64,000 bases of DNA from Chimaeribacter arupi (GCF_002858805.1 NZ_PJZI01000017.1:1-64000); one strand, 5' to 3'; shown: positions 43,801 through 52,261, counted from the first letter of the stretch. The notes: a model not told the origin generated them from the letters alone. Numbers and translations: made by a program.

Positions 43801-46429
43801 TACGCTGCTGCCGATAGACCAGGTCAGTATCTGGACGATGCCCCTGACCTACGCGATTGAGTGCGCCAAAGCGACCTTTGATGTCGCCGTGGAGAATGGC
43901 GACCGGACGACCGCCTGTCTGGCGCTGCGCCACCTCACCATGAACACCCTGGCCCGCGGCGATCACCTGGACAGCGTCCACACCGCGATCACCCGCGGCA
44001 TGGTGTATGTGCGCAAAGCCCAGTACCGTGACGTGGAAGTGATACTGCGGATGCAGCGTGATTACGTGACGTTCCTGCGTAAACCCAGCGGCGGGGCGTT
44101 CAGCGGTGACCAGTTCCAGCCGCCGCCGATCAACGCGGCCAGGCCGGAACTGGCCGTGGAACCGCTGTTTCTGATGCAGTTCTGGAGCCGCCTGTATAAA
44201 GGCATGGCGCACTTTTTTGCCGGGGAATATGACGCGGCCGGGCGCTTTTTTGCCGAGGCCGCGCCGTTGACGGCGTTCATCCCCGGCCATGTCCATATCC
44301 TGGATTTCCACCTGTACAGTGCGCTGGCGCTGTCAGTTCCCCTGACGCCCGCTGAGTTTGACGGGCAAAAGCGCCGGGGTTTTATGCGCCACCTGGAGAA
44401 AGTGGTCACCTGGGCGAATGAGAATGCCAAAACCTTTGCCGACAAAGAGGCGTTGCTGCGTGCCGAGCTGCTGAGGCTGGGCGGCGACGCGACACAGGCG
44501 ATGGAGCATTATGAACAGGCCATCGCGCTGTCACGCCAGGGGCAATTTTCCCATCTTGAAGGGCTGGCCTGTGAGCTGGCGGCGCGTGCAGCCTATGACC
44601 GGGGCATGGCGTTTGCCGGTGATGCCTACCTGAAAGGCGCGATGTCCGCCTGGGATCGCTGGGGGGCCGGGGCAAAAGTGCGCCAGCTTGAGATGCGCTA
44701 CCCGGCGCTGGCCAACCAGACCCCACAGACGGCATTAAACACAGTGGCGTTTGAGCAAAGCTCCCTCATCAGCGATTTGCAGAGCATGGTTACCGCGATG
44801 CGGGCGCTGACGGAAGAGATCGACCTCCACCGCCTGATCAACATCCTGATGGTGATGCTGGTGGAACGGGCCGGTGCCCAGCAGTGTATGCTGATCCGCC
44901 TGACCAAAGATAACGTGCCGGAGATTCAGGCCAGGGCCACCACCACCGTGGAAGGGATCAAAGTTAAAATCGTCAAAGAGCTGCCGGTGGCGACCGATCT
45001 GCCGCTGTCGATCCTCTCTGCGGTGATCCGTACCGGCCGGGAGATCCGCACCGGCAAACCTGAAGTCTTCAGCCCGTTCAGCCAGGACAATTACCTGGTG
45101 GCGTCAGGCGCTGCGGTGATGTGTGTGCCGATGTACCGCCAGGCCCAAATGGTGGGGGTGCTCTATCTCGAAAACCGGCTGATGCCGGATGTGTTCACCG
45201 CTGAGCATTCACGGATTGTCTCCATGCTTGGCGCGCAGGCCGCCGTCTCGCTGGAAACGGCCCGCCTCTATGCGGAGCTGCTGGATGAAAACATCCAGCG
45301 CCGCAAAATAGAGAAGCAGTTGCGCGCCAGCCAGACGTCACTGATCCTTGGGGAAAAAATCAGCAATACCGGCACATGGCACTGGATGCTGGAGCCGGAC
45401 ATCCAGCTGATCTCGGATGAATACAAACGCATCATGGGGCTGCCGCCCGGCCAGACACGCACCTCCATGGCGGAGTTCCAGAGCCGCGTCCACCCGGATG
45501 ATATCGGCAGCCTCAAAGAGCTGATCGACACCAGTGTGCTGAACGGGGCGGTGATGCAGGCGGAGTTCCGCATCATCCGCGATGACGGCGAATGCCGTTA
45601 CATCAAAGGCATTGGCGAACCGGTCGAAAACTGGCCGGAGGTGGCGGAGTATTTCGGCACGCTCACGGACATCACCGCGCAACGCCACTCGGAGGATGCC
45701 GTGCGGATTGCGCAGGCTGAGCTGGCCCGCGTGGCGCGCGCCACCACCGTCGGCCAGCTTACGTCGTCGATCGCCCATGAGATAAACCAGCCGCTGATGT
45801 CCATCGTGGCCAATGCCGGGGCCAGCCTGCGCTGGCTGAAACGCGACCCCTTGCATCTCGACAATGCCACCCAGAGCATTGAAGAGATCATCCGCGAGGG
45901 GCAGCGCGCCGGTAACATCATCCGCGGGTTACAGGCGCTCACCCGTAACCAGGTGTCAGAGTTCGCGCCGGTCAGGCTGCACCTGATCACGCGGGATATC
46001 CTGGCCTTGTCCCGGCAGGAACTTGAACGCCGTTCGGTGTCGCTGGAGCTGGATTTGAGCGCGCAGCATGATGAGGTGTGCGGCGAGAGCGTCCAGATCC
46101 AGCAGGTGCTGCTGAATCTGGTGATCAATGCCATCGAGGCAATGGCCGATAACCGCGGCGCGCGCACCTTACGCATCGCCTCCGCCAACCTCCCGGCGGA
46201 TTGCCTGCGCATTGAGGTCGCGGATAACGGCACCGGCCTGTCTGACGAGGTGTTGGGGAAACTCTTCGATTCGTTCTACACCACCAAGGCAGAAGGCATG
46301 GGGATGGGGCTGACCATCAGCCATGAGATTATTAAACGGCACGGCGGCGTGCTTAATGCAGAAAACCGCCTGGGTGGGGGCAGCCTGTTCTGGTTTACCC
46401 TGCCCCTGAGCACGCCGGATAACAGGTGA
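40862..46429 (+). CDS. Giant kinase-like/ATPase/GAF-PAS sensor histidine kinase
   Basis: A protein of 1855 residues. Order: Ser/Thr-kinase-like domain (about 20-290; HGDIKPAN at 140-147), AAA-type ATPase (Walker A GGTPGAGKSS at 342-351, Walker B LIDDIHWAD at 472-480), a long helical repeat region (about 600-1300), GAF (about 1320-1475), PAS (about 1500-1610), and histidine kinase with SSIAHEINQP (His 1639) and ATPase boxes VLLNLVINAIEA, VADNGTGL and GMGMGLTIS. The kinase domain appears inactive: the DFG site reads GGFG (Gly 160 instead of Asp) and no VAIK lysine is visible. It belongs to the trifunctional STPK/ATPase/histidine-kinase architecture; no membrane segment is visible. Confidence 0.9.
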   Translation: MTAHPPASERAESHAIVLPGEAVFSALVQEGHIEWLSCRDPATGDTFTLATAASDDAVYPVTQLLKNECSLRAKLSEQWALKPLGHTLYKGRYALVFRPFAYRTLADTLCVPPGPLQAFLHSAVMLCQALGQMHQQGLVHGDIKPANFFFLEEGKVHLGGFGLAAVDTQVVQQARMPVTGGTPAYMSPEHTSRTAHPVSRVSDLYSLGIVLYELLTGKLPYGNAGGGHDEWVHHHIASEALPPHSLRNEVPAVLSSIILRLLAKSPEYRYQTAEGVIADLRRCQSNLMPDGIIEGFTLGLQDVQHSALSAEALFTEHPQAAAVLAAFDDVSRSGKHSLVAIGGTPGAGKSSLLASVLKTLRNKNALLSVVKADQHSPVLPYAVFTTAFRTLVLHLLGLPADDMAGWKSHLMRRLGSATGLAVNLLPELGILLNQPAAMHTQTYSPDAGDRFTLAACSLAKAFTAPGRPLVLLIDDIHWADQATLQLLGSLLSAGEDIPLLLVITHRDAVSLPCPDVAARLTGLRAAAHRIVDITPQPLSVKQIARWLAGLLHTRSAATLELAEIIHEKTAGNPLATREFYRQAVRDNHITPLAPFKWTYDAPALKNCHYTANVAAGVLTHLETLSPAVRLLLGKLACAGSTGELEVMGNILATPVAEIKATLLPAVTARLVSLTGTGYAFMHKSMHEAALNLLAPDEKDAFHYAAACHYAQAAGQDRGGALLFWAAHHVMSIKQARGLVTETEPVCRLLLQAGKQAKMTGDYVSALRYLQAARGFRETESHHNDSELLLEEAECEFLNGNLPAALEAGSKILALPGDMTDKAEAACLVAEIHMRRSDSQLALETALAWLSVFGIRLKRYPDKAECDAARLLLKQDVGKNPYTRFRTLPRLDCRKTEAIMDLMASASTVAAFISPRLQFMILCRLLHLTMAHGISGASTLALSWYGVVCGDQYDEYSRGFASTLLARELVYKHDFVSYKARTLLPIDQVSIWTMPLTYAIECAKATFDVAVENGDRTTACLALRHLTMNTLARGDHLDSVHTAITRGMVYVRKAQYRDVEVILRMQRDYVTFLRKPSGGAFSGDQFQPPPINAARPELAVEPLFLMQFWSRLYKGMAHFFAGEYDAAGRFFAEAAPLTAFIPGHVHILDFHLYSALALSVPLTPAEFDGQKRRGFMRHLEKVVTWANENAKTFADKEALLRAELLRLGGDATQAMEHYEQAIALSRQGQFSHLEGLACELAARAAYDRGMAFAGDAYLKGAMSAWDRWGAGAKVRQLEMRYPALANQTPQTALNTVAFEQSSLISDLQSMVTAMRALTEEIDLHRLINILMVMLVERAGAQQCMLIRLTKDNVPEIQARATTTVEGIKVKIVKELPVATDLPLSILSAVIRTGREIRTGKPEVFSPFSQDNYLVASGAAVMCVPMYRQAQMVGVLYLENRLMPDVFTAEHSRIVSMLGAQAAVSLETARLYAELLDENIQRRKIEKQLRASQTSLILGEKISNTGTWHWMLEPDIQLISDEYKRIMGLPPGQTRTSMAEFQSRVHPDDIGSLKELIDTSVLNGAVMQAEFRIIRDDGECRYIKGIGEPVENWPEVAEYFGTLTDITAQRHSEDAVRIAQAELARVARATTVGQLTSSIAHEINQPLMSIVANAGASLRWLKRDPLHLDNATQSIEEIIREGQRAGNIIRGLQALTRNQVSEFAPVRLHLITRDILALSRQELERRSVSLELDLSAQHDEVCGESVQIQQVLLNLVINAIEAMADNRGARTLRIASANLPADCLRIEVADNGTGLSDEVLGKLFDSFYTTKAEGMGMGLTISHEIIKRHGGVLNAENRLGGGSLFWFTLPLSTPDNR

Positions 46430-46508
46430 CGGCCGCGCGCCCGGCAGTGACGCGGGGCGCCGGTAAATACCGCCACGTCCGGGTAAAAAACGGCACCCGC
46501 GTTTCAAT

Positions 46509-46538
46509 TATCTTTTCGTATACCTATCCGTTTGTATA
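46509..46538. promoter_or_regulatory. Operator array: two TATACRAAARGATA units upstream of the AraC gene
   Basis: On the minus strand TATACAAACGGATA (46538-46525) and TATACGAAAAGATA (46522-46509) are separated by GG. These match the three units at 39378-39423 in sequence and spacing. The array lies 100 bp upstream of the AraC-type gene, suggesting that this regulator, or one controlled by the adjacent kinase, binds both places. Confidence 0.7.
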
Positions 46539-46637
46539 GCTACTGTTTCTCTCTTTTTACGCTGATAATCTTCCTACGGTTTTTATTTCAGGCATCGCGC
46601 TATTCTCAGCGGATACCTGAAACATTGCGGGATAATT

Positions 46638-47243
46638 ATGTTTCAGCCTACCTTCAGCCCGTCACCGGCTTATTCCCCGCATAACAGACGGGAAAATATC
46701 AGCCCGGCACCCACGGCGAATATCGTATTGCATAATGAGAGAGTGTCACTCGCCATTATTATCCCGTCATTATTGCCGGGAGGGCATGATGTCAGGATTA
46801 TGGGCGGCCTGTCCGGACATATTACCGCGCGGGACGACGCGATCTTTGCCGTGGTGCAGCAGATGGTGGCGTGGATTGAACATAATCTGGATGAGCGTTT
46901 GTCGGTGGAGAAAATTTCCCAAAAGAGCGGCTATTCCGTCTGGCATTTCCAGCGCAAATTTGTGCAGTTCACCGGGCTGAATGTGTATGAATACGTCCGC
47001 ATACGCCAGGTCATCAGCGCCGCCTTTGCCCTGACCCGCACCCGGAAAAAGATCCTGGAGATTGCCGTTGAAAATGGCTTCAGTTGCCAGACTGCCTTTA
47101 CCCGCACATTGCGGAAAATGACCAGGCTGACACCGGGCCAGATGCGCCGGCAATTTACCGGCCACGATCAGGGGCTGATACATTTTATTGGCGCATTGCT
47201 CCACCCGGCAAATAACCGGGAAGAGTCCGCTTCTTTCCTCTGA
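46638..47243 (+). CDS. AraC-family transcriptional regulator
   Basis: A protein of 201 residues with a C-terminal double-HTH of the AraC/XylS type at about 75-175: IEHNLDERLSVEKISQKSGYSVWHFQRKF, then ILEIAVENGFSCQTAFTRTLRKM. The first 70 residues are short and do not look like a cupin sensor domain, so it may be a MarA/SoxS-like regulator controlled by its own level. It follows the giant kinase and the operator array. Confidence 0.85.
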   Translation: MFQPTFSPSPAYSPHNRRENISPAPTANIVLHNERVSLAIIIPSLLPGGHDVRIMGGLSGHITARDDAIFAVVQQMVAWIEHNLDERLSVEKISQKSGYSVWHFQRKFVQFTGLNVYEYVRIRQVISAAFALTRTRKKILEIAVENGFSCQTAFTRTLRKMTRLTPGQMRRQFTGHDQGLIHFIGALLHPANNREESASFL

Positions 47244-47346
47244 CGCCAAAATGTTGAGTCGTGCGTTATTTGCGGTTGGAGCTGACGGCATATAACGCAA
47301 CACTTAACCTATTTGTGATGTATTGACTGACTTACAGGGAATATTA

Positions 47347-48366
47347 ATGAAAATTAAAATGAGCGCGGTCGCGGTATTATTGGCGGCCCAGATGTCGGCG
47401 GCCTTTGCGGCCGATAATGACAATACCTCGGCACCGACAGCGGGTGTGAACGCCTTTCTGAACGTGCTGAACGGCAGCGGCGGCAAACCGATTGAGCAGC
47501 TTTCGCCTGCCGCCGCCCGTGAGGTGCTGATCGGCGCGCAAAAAGGCGCGGCCTTGCCGCCTGCCGTTGTCTCTGAAAAAGTGATCACCGTGTTGGGGCA
47601 GCCTTTGACACTCACGGTTGTGAAGCCGGAAAACAGCACCGGTAACTTGCCGGTGTTTATGTTCTTCCACGGCGGCGGCTGGGTGCTGGGGGATTTCCCG
47701 ACCCACGAACGTCTGGTGCGTGATCTGGTCAACGGGTCGGGTGCCGCGGCGGTGTTTGTTAACTACACGCCCTCGCCGGAAGCGCACTACCCGGTGGCCA
47801 TCACCCAGGCATACGAGGCCACCAAATGGGTGGCGCAGCATGGCGGGGAGATTGGCGTCGACGGCTCGCGCCTGGCGCTGGCAGGCAACAGCGTCGGCGG
47901 TAATATGGTGGCGGCGGTGGCCCTTCAGGCGAAGCAGTACCATTCACCGGCTATCCGTTACAGCGTTATGCTGTGGCCGGTGACCGATGCCCACTTTGAC
48001 ACCGCCTCGTACCAGCAATTTGAAAACGGCCATTTCCTGACCAGGAATATGATGAAGTGGTTCTGGGACAACTACACCACCTCAGAAAAAGACCGCAATA
48101 ACATCTTCGCCTCGCCGCTGCGTGCCGACAGTGAACAGCTCAAAGGCCTGCCGCCGACGCTGATCCAGACCGCCGAGCTGGACGTGCTGCGCGACGAAGG
48201 GGAAGCCTTTGGCCGCAAGCTGGATGCCGCCGGTGTGCCGGTGACCGTCACGCGCTATAACGGGATGATTCACGACTATGGCCTGCTCAACGCCCTGAGC
48301 CAGGAACCCACCGTCCGCACGGCGCTGCAACAGGCCTCTACAGCACTGAAAACCCACCTGCAATAA
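47347..48366 (+). CDS. Exported alpha/beta hydrolase (HSL-type esterase)
   Basis: An enzyme of 339 residues with a signal peptide (MSAVAVLLAAQMSAAFAAD) and hormone-sensitive-lipase features: oxyanion motif FFHGGGW, nucleophile elbow AGNSVGGNM, and later Asp (ELDVLRDEG) and His (MIHDYG). It probably acts in the periplasm as an esterase or lactonase. ATG 47347 was chosen because the signal peptide starts there and AGGGA precedes it. Confidence 0.87.
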   Translation: MKIKMSAVAVLLAAQMSAAFAADNDNTSAPTAGVNAFLNVLNGSGGKPIEQLSPAAAREVLIGAQKGAALPPAVVSEKVITVLGQPLTLTVVKPENSTGNLPVFMFFHGGGWVLGDFPTHERLVRDLVNGSGAAAVFVNYTPSPEAHYPVAITQAYEATKWVAQHGGEIGVDGSRLALAGNSVGGNMVAAVALQAKQYHSPAIRYSVMLWPVTDAHFDTASYQQFENGHFLTRNMMKWFWDNYTTSEKDRNNIFASPLRADSEQLKGLPPTLIQTAELDVLRDEGEAFGRKLDAAGVPVTVTRYNGMIHDYGLLNALSQEPTVRTALQQASTALKTHLQ

Positions 48367-48372
48367 TCAGGG

Positions 48373-48395
48373 GCCGGCAGCGGGGCGCTGCCGGC
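48373..48395 (+). terminator. Hairpin after the exported hydrolase gene
   Basis: GCCGGCAGC pairs perfectly with GCTGCCGGC around a GGGGC loop, 6 bases after the stop. A second stem (GCGGCAGG/CCTGCCGC) follows at about 48408-48433. T tracts are poor. Confidence 0.5.
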
Positions 48396-48625
48396 ATCTG
48401 TTCCAGAGCGGCAGGAAAACAGGCCTGCCGCTTCCTGCGTGATCAGCATATGAAAACAGCACACCGCCATTAACATCATGTTTATGCCTGGAAGCCCCCG
48501 GCAAAAACGGCCATTATGCAGGGTATCGTTAACCGCTTTTCGCCGGGCAGAGCGCCGGTGGATGTTTTTGGGAAAGCGGGTTACTACTCTTCCCCACCCT
48601 GAAAAGGCGAATAAACAGGCGAATT

Positions 48626-49660
48626 ATGGCTGAGATGATTCAGATGCAGGGCGTCATGCCGATCCTGTCCGTGGATGAGGATATTGCCGCACAGCTCCGG
48701 GCATTCGTACAGGATAAAGACGCCTTTTCGCCGAATACCTGGCGGCAGTTGCTGAGTGTGATGCGCAGTTGCTGCCGCTGGGCGCAGGCGCACCAGCGCA
48801 CGTTCCTGCCGATGTCCCCGGACGACCTGCGGGACTACCTCACCTTCCTGCAAACCTCCGGGCGGGCTTCCTCCACCATTTCCACCCATGCGTCCCTGAT
48901 TTCAATGTTACACCGTCACGCCGGGCTGGTGTCGCCGAATAGTTCACCGGCGGTGTCACGCACCATGAAGAAAATCAACCGTGTGGCGGTGGTGTCCGGC
49001 GAGCGCACCGGGCAGGCGGTGCCGTTCCGGCTGGCGGACCTGATGGCGCTGGATGCAGGCTGGGCAAGCTCGCTGCGGTTACAGGCGCGGCGCAACCTCG
49101 CTTTTTTGCATGTGGCGTACAGCACGCTGTTGCGGGTCAGTGAACTGGCGCGTTTGCGGGTCGGGGACATTACGCAGGCGGAGGATGGCCGCGTGATCCT
49201 GGATGTCGGCTACACCAAAACCATCGTGCAGACCGGCGGGTTGGTCAAAGCGCTCAGCGCCCTCTCCTCGCAGCGCCTGATGGAGTGGATCGCCATTGCC
49301 GGGCTGGCCGGAAAGCCGGACGCCTACCTGTTCTGCAAAGTCCACCGCACCAATAAAGCGATCGTGACGACACGCGCGCCGCTCAGCACCCCGGCGCTGG
49401 AAGCGATTTTCGCCCAGGCCTGGCAGGCCGCCGGGCAGGCGAAAACGGTAAAGGCGAATAAAGATCGCTACCTCGGCTGGAGCGGCCACAGCGCCCGCGT
49501 CGGGGCCGCGCAGGACATGGCCCAGCAAGGCTACAGCGTGGCGCAGATCATGCAGGAGGGCACCTGGAAAAAGCCGGAAACCCTGATGCGCTACATCCGC
49601 AATGTGGAGGCACACCAGGGCGCGATGGTGGACTTGATGGAGAAAAAAAGCCGCCGGTGA
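48626..49660 (+). CDS. cre: Cre-type tyrosine recombinase
   Basis: A 344-residue homologue of phage P1 Cre along its whole length, by comparison from memory. Shared segments include FSPNTWRQLLSV, RDYL.FLQ, RNLAFLHVAYSTLLR, WSGHSARVGAAQDMA and YIRN. All six catalytic residues are present with Cre-like spacing: Arg 170, Lys 198, His 288, Arg 291, Trp 314 and Tyr 323. It should carry out site-specific recombination, in plasmids typically dimer resolution. I found no lox-like palindrome beside the gene; the best candidate is at 31819-31852, about 17 kb away. Confidence 0.92.
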   Translation: MAEMIQMQGVMPILSVDEDIAAQLRAFVQDKDAFSPNTWRQLLSVMRSCCRWAQAHQRTFLPMSPDDLRDYLTFLQTSGRASSTISTHASLISMLHRHAGLVSPNSSPAVSRTMKKINRVAVVSGERTGQAVPFRLADLMALDAGWASSLRLQARRNLAFLHVAYSTLLRVSELARLRVGDITQAEDGRVILDVGYTKTIVQTGGLVKALSALSSQRLMEWIAIAGLAGKPDAYLFCKVHRTNKAIVTTRAPLSTPALEAIFAQAWQAAGQAKTVKANKDRYLGWSGHSARVGAAQDMAQQGYSVAQIMQEGTWKKPETLMRYIRNVEAHQGAMVDLMEKKSRR

Positions 49661-49691
49661 GGGTTCTGGTTTTCCGGCGGTGTCACCACGA

Positions 49692-50642
49692 TCACCGGGA
49701 AGCGCCGTTCCCCTCTCCTGCCTCATTCAGGGCCTGAAGAATGTTCTGCGCAGCCACCGTCCCCATTTTCACGTAAGACGCGTCACTGACCCCGCCAATA
49801 TGGGGTGAAAGAATCACATTGCTGATTGCCTGCCAGCGATGCGGCGCCGTCAGGGGTTCGCTGCTGAAGCTGTCCAGCGCCGCCCAGCGGAGTGTGCCGT
49901 CATTCAAGGCATGAACGAGTGCCGGTTCATCAATCAAACCGCCGCGGGCGGTATTGACCAGAATGGCACCGCGTTTAAAACATGCCAGCGTACCGGCATT
50001 GATCATTTCACGGTTATCCTCCGTCAAAGGGCAATGCAGCGAGACCACATCAGCCTGCGCGAGAAGCTCATCAAGCGTGCTGACCGCATCGCAGCCCGCC
50101 GGAAACTCCCCGGCATAGGGATCGCAGGCGATGACGCGCATACCAAACGCCTGGCCGGCACGTGCGACCCGGCGCCCAATCGCTCCCAGGCCAATAAGCC
50201 CGAGCGTTCTTCCTTCCAGCTCCAAAGACTTATGCACGGACTTGTCCCAGTGCCCTTCACGCAGGCGCGCATCAAGCGTCACCACAGATTTTGCACAGGC
50301 GAGGATAAGCGCCCAGGTATGCTCGGCAACGGCCGCAGCATTCGCACCCGGCGCTGAACAGACGCGAATATGCCGCGCGGCAGCGGCCGGCTGGTCGATA
50401 ACGTCGATGCCGCTGCCGTGCTTGGAAATCACTTTCAGTGCCGGGGCCGCATCCATGACAGCCGCCGGGATTTTGCCGTAACGCACCAGAATGGCGACCG
50501 GGTTATGCCGGCGGCAAAGGGTGATCAGTTGCGCTTCATCAGGCTGTTTGCCGGCAAACACCAGCTCATAACCGGCCAGCAGTTGCAGCGCCTCGTCGGC
50601 CAGATCACTGCCTGTGACCAATACCACGGGACGACGGTTCAT
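49692..50642 (-). CDS. D-2-hydroxyacid dehydrogenase (phosphoglycerate dehydrogenase-like)
   Basis: A dehydrogenase of 316 residues. NAD motif LGLIGLGAIGRRVARAGQAFG, catalytic Arg region VNTARGGLIDEPAL, Glu in FSSEPL and His in LSPHIGGVSD. It interconverts a 2-hydroxy and a 2-keto acid. Its start overlaps the RraA-like gene by ATGA, so the two act together; an IclR operator lies upstream of the pair. Confidence 0.87.
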   Translation of the reverse strand: MNRRPVVLVTGSDLADEALQLLAGYELVFAGKQPDEAQLITLCRRHNPVAILVRYGKIPAAVMDAAPALKVISKHGSGIDVIDQPAAAARHIRVCSAPGANAAAVAEHTWALILACAKSVVTLDARLREGHWDKSVHKSLELEGRTLGLIGLGAIGRRVARAGQAFGMRVIACDPYAGEFPAGCDAVSTLDELLAQADVVSLHCPLTEDNREMINAGTLACFKRGAILVNTARGGLIDEPALVHALNDGTLRWAALDSFSSEPLTAPHRWQAISNVILSPHIGGVSDASYVKMGTVAAQNILQALNEAGEGNGASR

Positions 50643-51334
50643 CAGAGGCTCTCCCCGTCATCCAGCATACCGGCACTGCGGAGGGCATTTTCCAGCCAGG
50701 GTGCGCGTGTATCCCCGGCGCGGATGGCCGCGATGCGGCGCGTCTCCCCTTCCAATTTTTTCTTCGCGAGCGCAATAACGGCGTTGACGTCGCCCCGCGG
50801 AATGACGACCACACCATCCACGTCACCCACCACCAGATCGCCCGCCTGCACCTGTGCGCCCGCCACGGACACCGGGTAGTTCACCCGCCCCGGAATGAGC
50901 TTGGTAGGGCCGCAGGGATTAAGCCCGGCGGCAAAAACAGGGTAGTCCTGCTTAGCCAGGGTATCGGCATCGCGCACCGCACCGTCGATGATGATGCCGG
51001 CAATCCCCGAGGCTTCTGCCTGGGTCGCCATAATTTCCCCCAGCAGCGCACAACTGAGATCCCCTTTGCCATCAACCACAATCACATCACCTGGCTGGGC
51101 AACAGCAAGCGCCGCATGGATGGCCAGATTATCCCCGGGGCGCACTTCCACCGTCACGGCCGGCCCCGCTACTTTCATGTTTGGCGACAGCGGTTTAATC
51201 CTGCCGTGCAAGGTGCCCCGGCGCCCGGCCACATCTGCCAGGATCGCGGCCTGGTATTCAGCAGCAAGACGGACATCTTCCGCGGACACGCGTGTTACCT
51301 CACGGTTAATCATGGGTTGAGTCAGGTTGGTCAT
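50642..51334 (-). CDS. RraA-family protein, probable HMG/CHA-type aldolase or oxaloacetate decarboxylase
   Basis: A protein of 230 residues with the RraA fold: GRIKPLSPNMKVAGPAVTVEV, the metal/substrate loop GEIMATQAEASGIAGIIIDGAVRD, and DLVVGDVDGVVVIPR. The GxxxRD-like Gly-Arg-Asp element (GAVRDAD) is that of class II pyruvate aldolases such as HMG aldolase, rather than the RNase E inhibitor. Together with the dehydrogenase it may cleave a hydroxylated keto acid. Substrate unknown. Confidence 0.85.
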   Translation of the reverse strand: MTNLTQPMINREVTRVSAEDVRLAAEYQAAILADVAGRRGTLHGRIKPLSPNMKVAGPAVTVEVRPGDNLAIHAALAVAQPGDVIVVDGKGDLSCALLGEIMATQAEASGIAGIIIDGAVRDADTLAKQDYPVFAAGLNPCGPTKLIPGRVNYPVSVAGAQVQAGDLVVGDVDGVVVIPRGDVNAVIALAKKKLEGETRRIAAIRAGDTRAPWLENALRSAGMLDDGESL

Positions 51335-51351
51335 AGCCCCTCTCTAGTTTT

Positions 51352-51381
51352 ACTGTGTAAAACACATGTGTACAATATAAA
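51352..51381 (-). promoter_or_regulatory. Probable IclR operator upstream of the RraA/dehydrogenase operon
   Basis: A 30-bp element starting ACTGTGTAAAAC and ending ATAAA matches the element at 53656-53685 upstream of the MFS gene in 22 of 30 positions. Both lie just upstream of minus-strand genes flanking the IclR gene. Confidence 0.65.
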
Positions 51382-51499
51382 ACAACTATAGCGGGGCTTG
51401 ACTGGGGTTAGCCATACCCCCGGCCCTGTTTGTGACGTAAACACGAGGTGACTCACAAAAATTCAGGTACACTCGGGAGACGTCAAAAAGGAGAAAGTA

Positions 51500-52231
51500 A
51501 TGGGTAATGAAGGTGTTATTGCGGTGGAAAAGGCACTGGCGCTGCTTGACTGCTTCCGCCCCGGTGACAACAGCCTGACGCTGACGGCACTTGCTCAGGC
51601 ATCGGGCTATCACAAGACCACGGTGTACCGTCTGATGAACTCCCTGGAGCGGATGAATTATGTCGTCAGGCATGAGAACGGCAGCTATGGGCTGGGGCCG
51701 CGCCTGCTTTATCTTGGCAAACTCTACGAGCAATCTTTCCATCTGGCGAGCGTCGTGCAACCTGAATTGCAGCAGCTGGCTCAGGCCACCAGTGAAAGTG
51801 CCAGCTGGTATGTGATTGAAGGCGGCCAGCGGTTGTGCCTGTTCCGTGCTGAGGCGTCTGAAGGCCTGCGCCACAGCCGCCTGCCGGGCACCACCTTTGC
51901 TCTGGATGATTCCGCCATTGGCCAGGTGCTGCGCCACTGGGGGCGGGAGGAAGCGCTGTTTAACCATGAGCCTGTACTGCCCCTTTACACTTCAGGCGCC
52001 CGCGACCCCCATACCGCGGCTTTCGCCATACCGGTATTTGGGGTCAACGACAAGCTGATAGCGGCACTGGCGCTGACCGGGCCCGCTTCGCGGCTGGTGG
52101 AATCCCGCCGGGATGAAGGCGTCGCGCAACACATGTTCAGCACAGCCGCCCGTTTGTCGCTCAAGCTCGGTGCATCAACACGTTTTTGTGAAACGCTCTA
52201 TGGGGCGGACGAGGCGGGAAGCACTGCATAA
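51500..52231 (+). CDS. IclR-family transcriptional regulator
   Basis: A regulator of 243 residues with a winged HTH at about 8-65 (AVEKALALLDCF, then LAQASGYHKTTVYRLMNSLE) and a C-terminal effector domain. Good ribosome site AAGGAG. It is divergent from the RraA operon and convergent with an MFS gene; a shared 30-bp element before both target units points to it as the local regulator. Confidence 0.88.
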   Translation: MGNEGVIAVEKALALLDCFRPGDNSLTLTALAQASGYHKTTVYRLMNSLERMNYVVRHENGSYGLGPRLLYLGKLYEQSFHLASVVQPELQQLAQATSESASWYVIEGGQRLCLFRAEASEGLRHSRLPGTTFALDDSAIGQVLRHWGREEALFNHEPVLPLYTSGARDPHTAAFAIPVFGVNDKLIAALALTGPASRLVESRRDEGVAQHMFSTAARLSLKLGASTRFCETLYGADEAGSTA

Positions 52232-52236
52232 CGAAA

Positions 52237-52261
52237 ACAGCCGATGCCTTGCACCGGCTGT
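52237..52261. terminator. Terminator between IclR and MFS genes
   Basis: ACAGCCG pairs with CGGCTGT around an 11-nt loop in the 43-bp space between convergent genes, flanked by A and T runs on either side. Confidence 0.55.

Noticed and set aside
43286-44311. 341-codon minus-strand frame inside the giant kinase gene
   Set aside because: A GC-rich antisense shadow; the sense frame is continuous across 1855 residues with recognisable domains.
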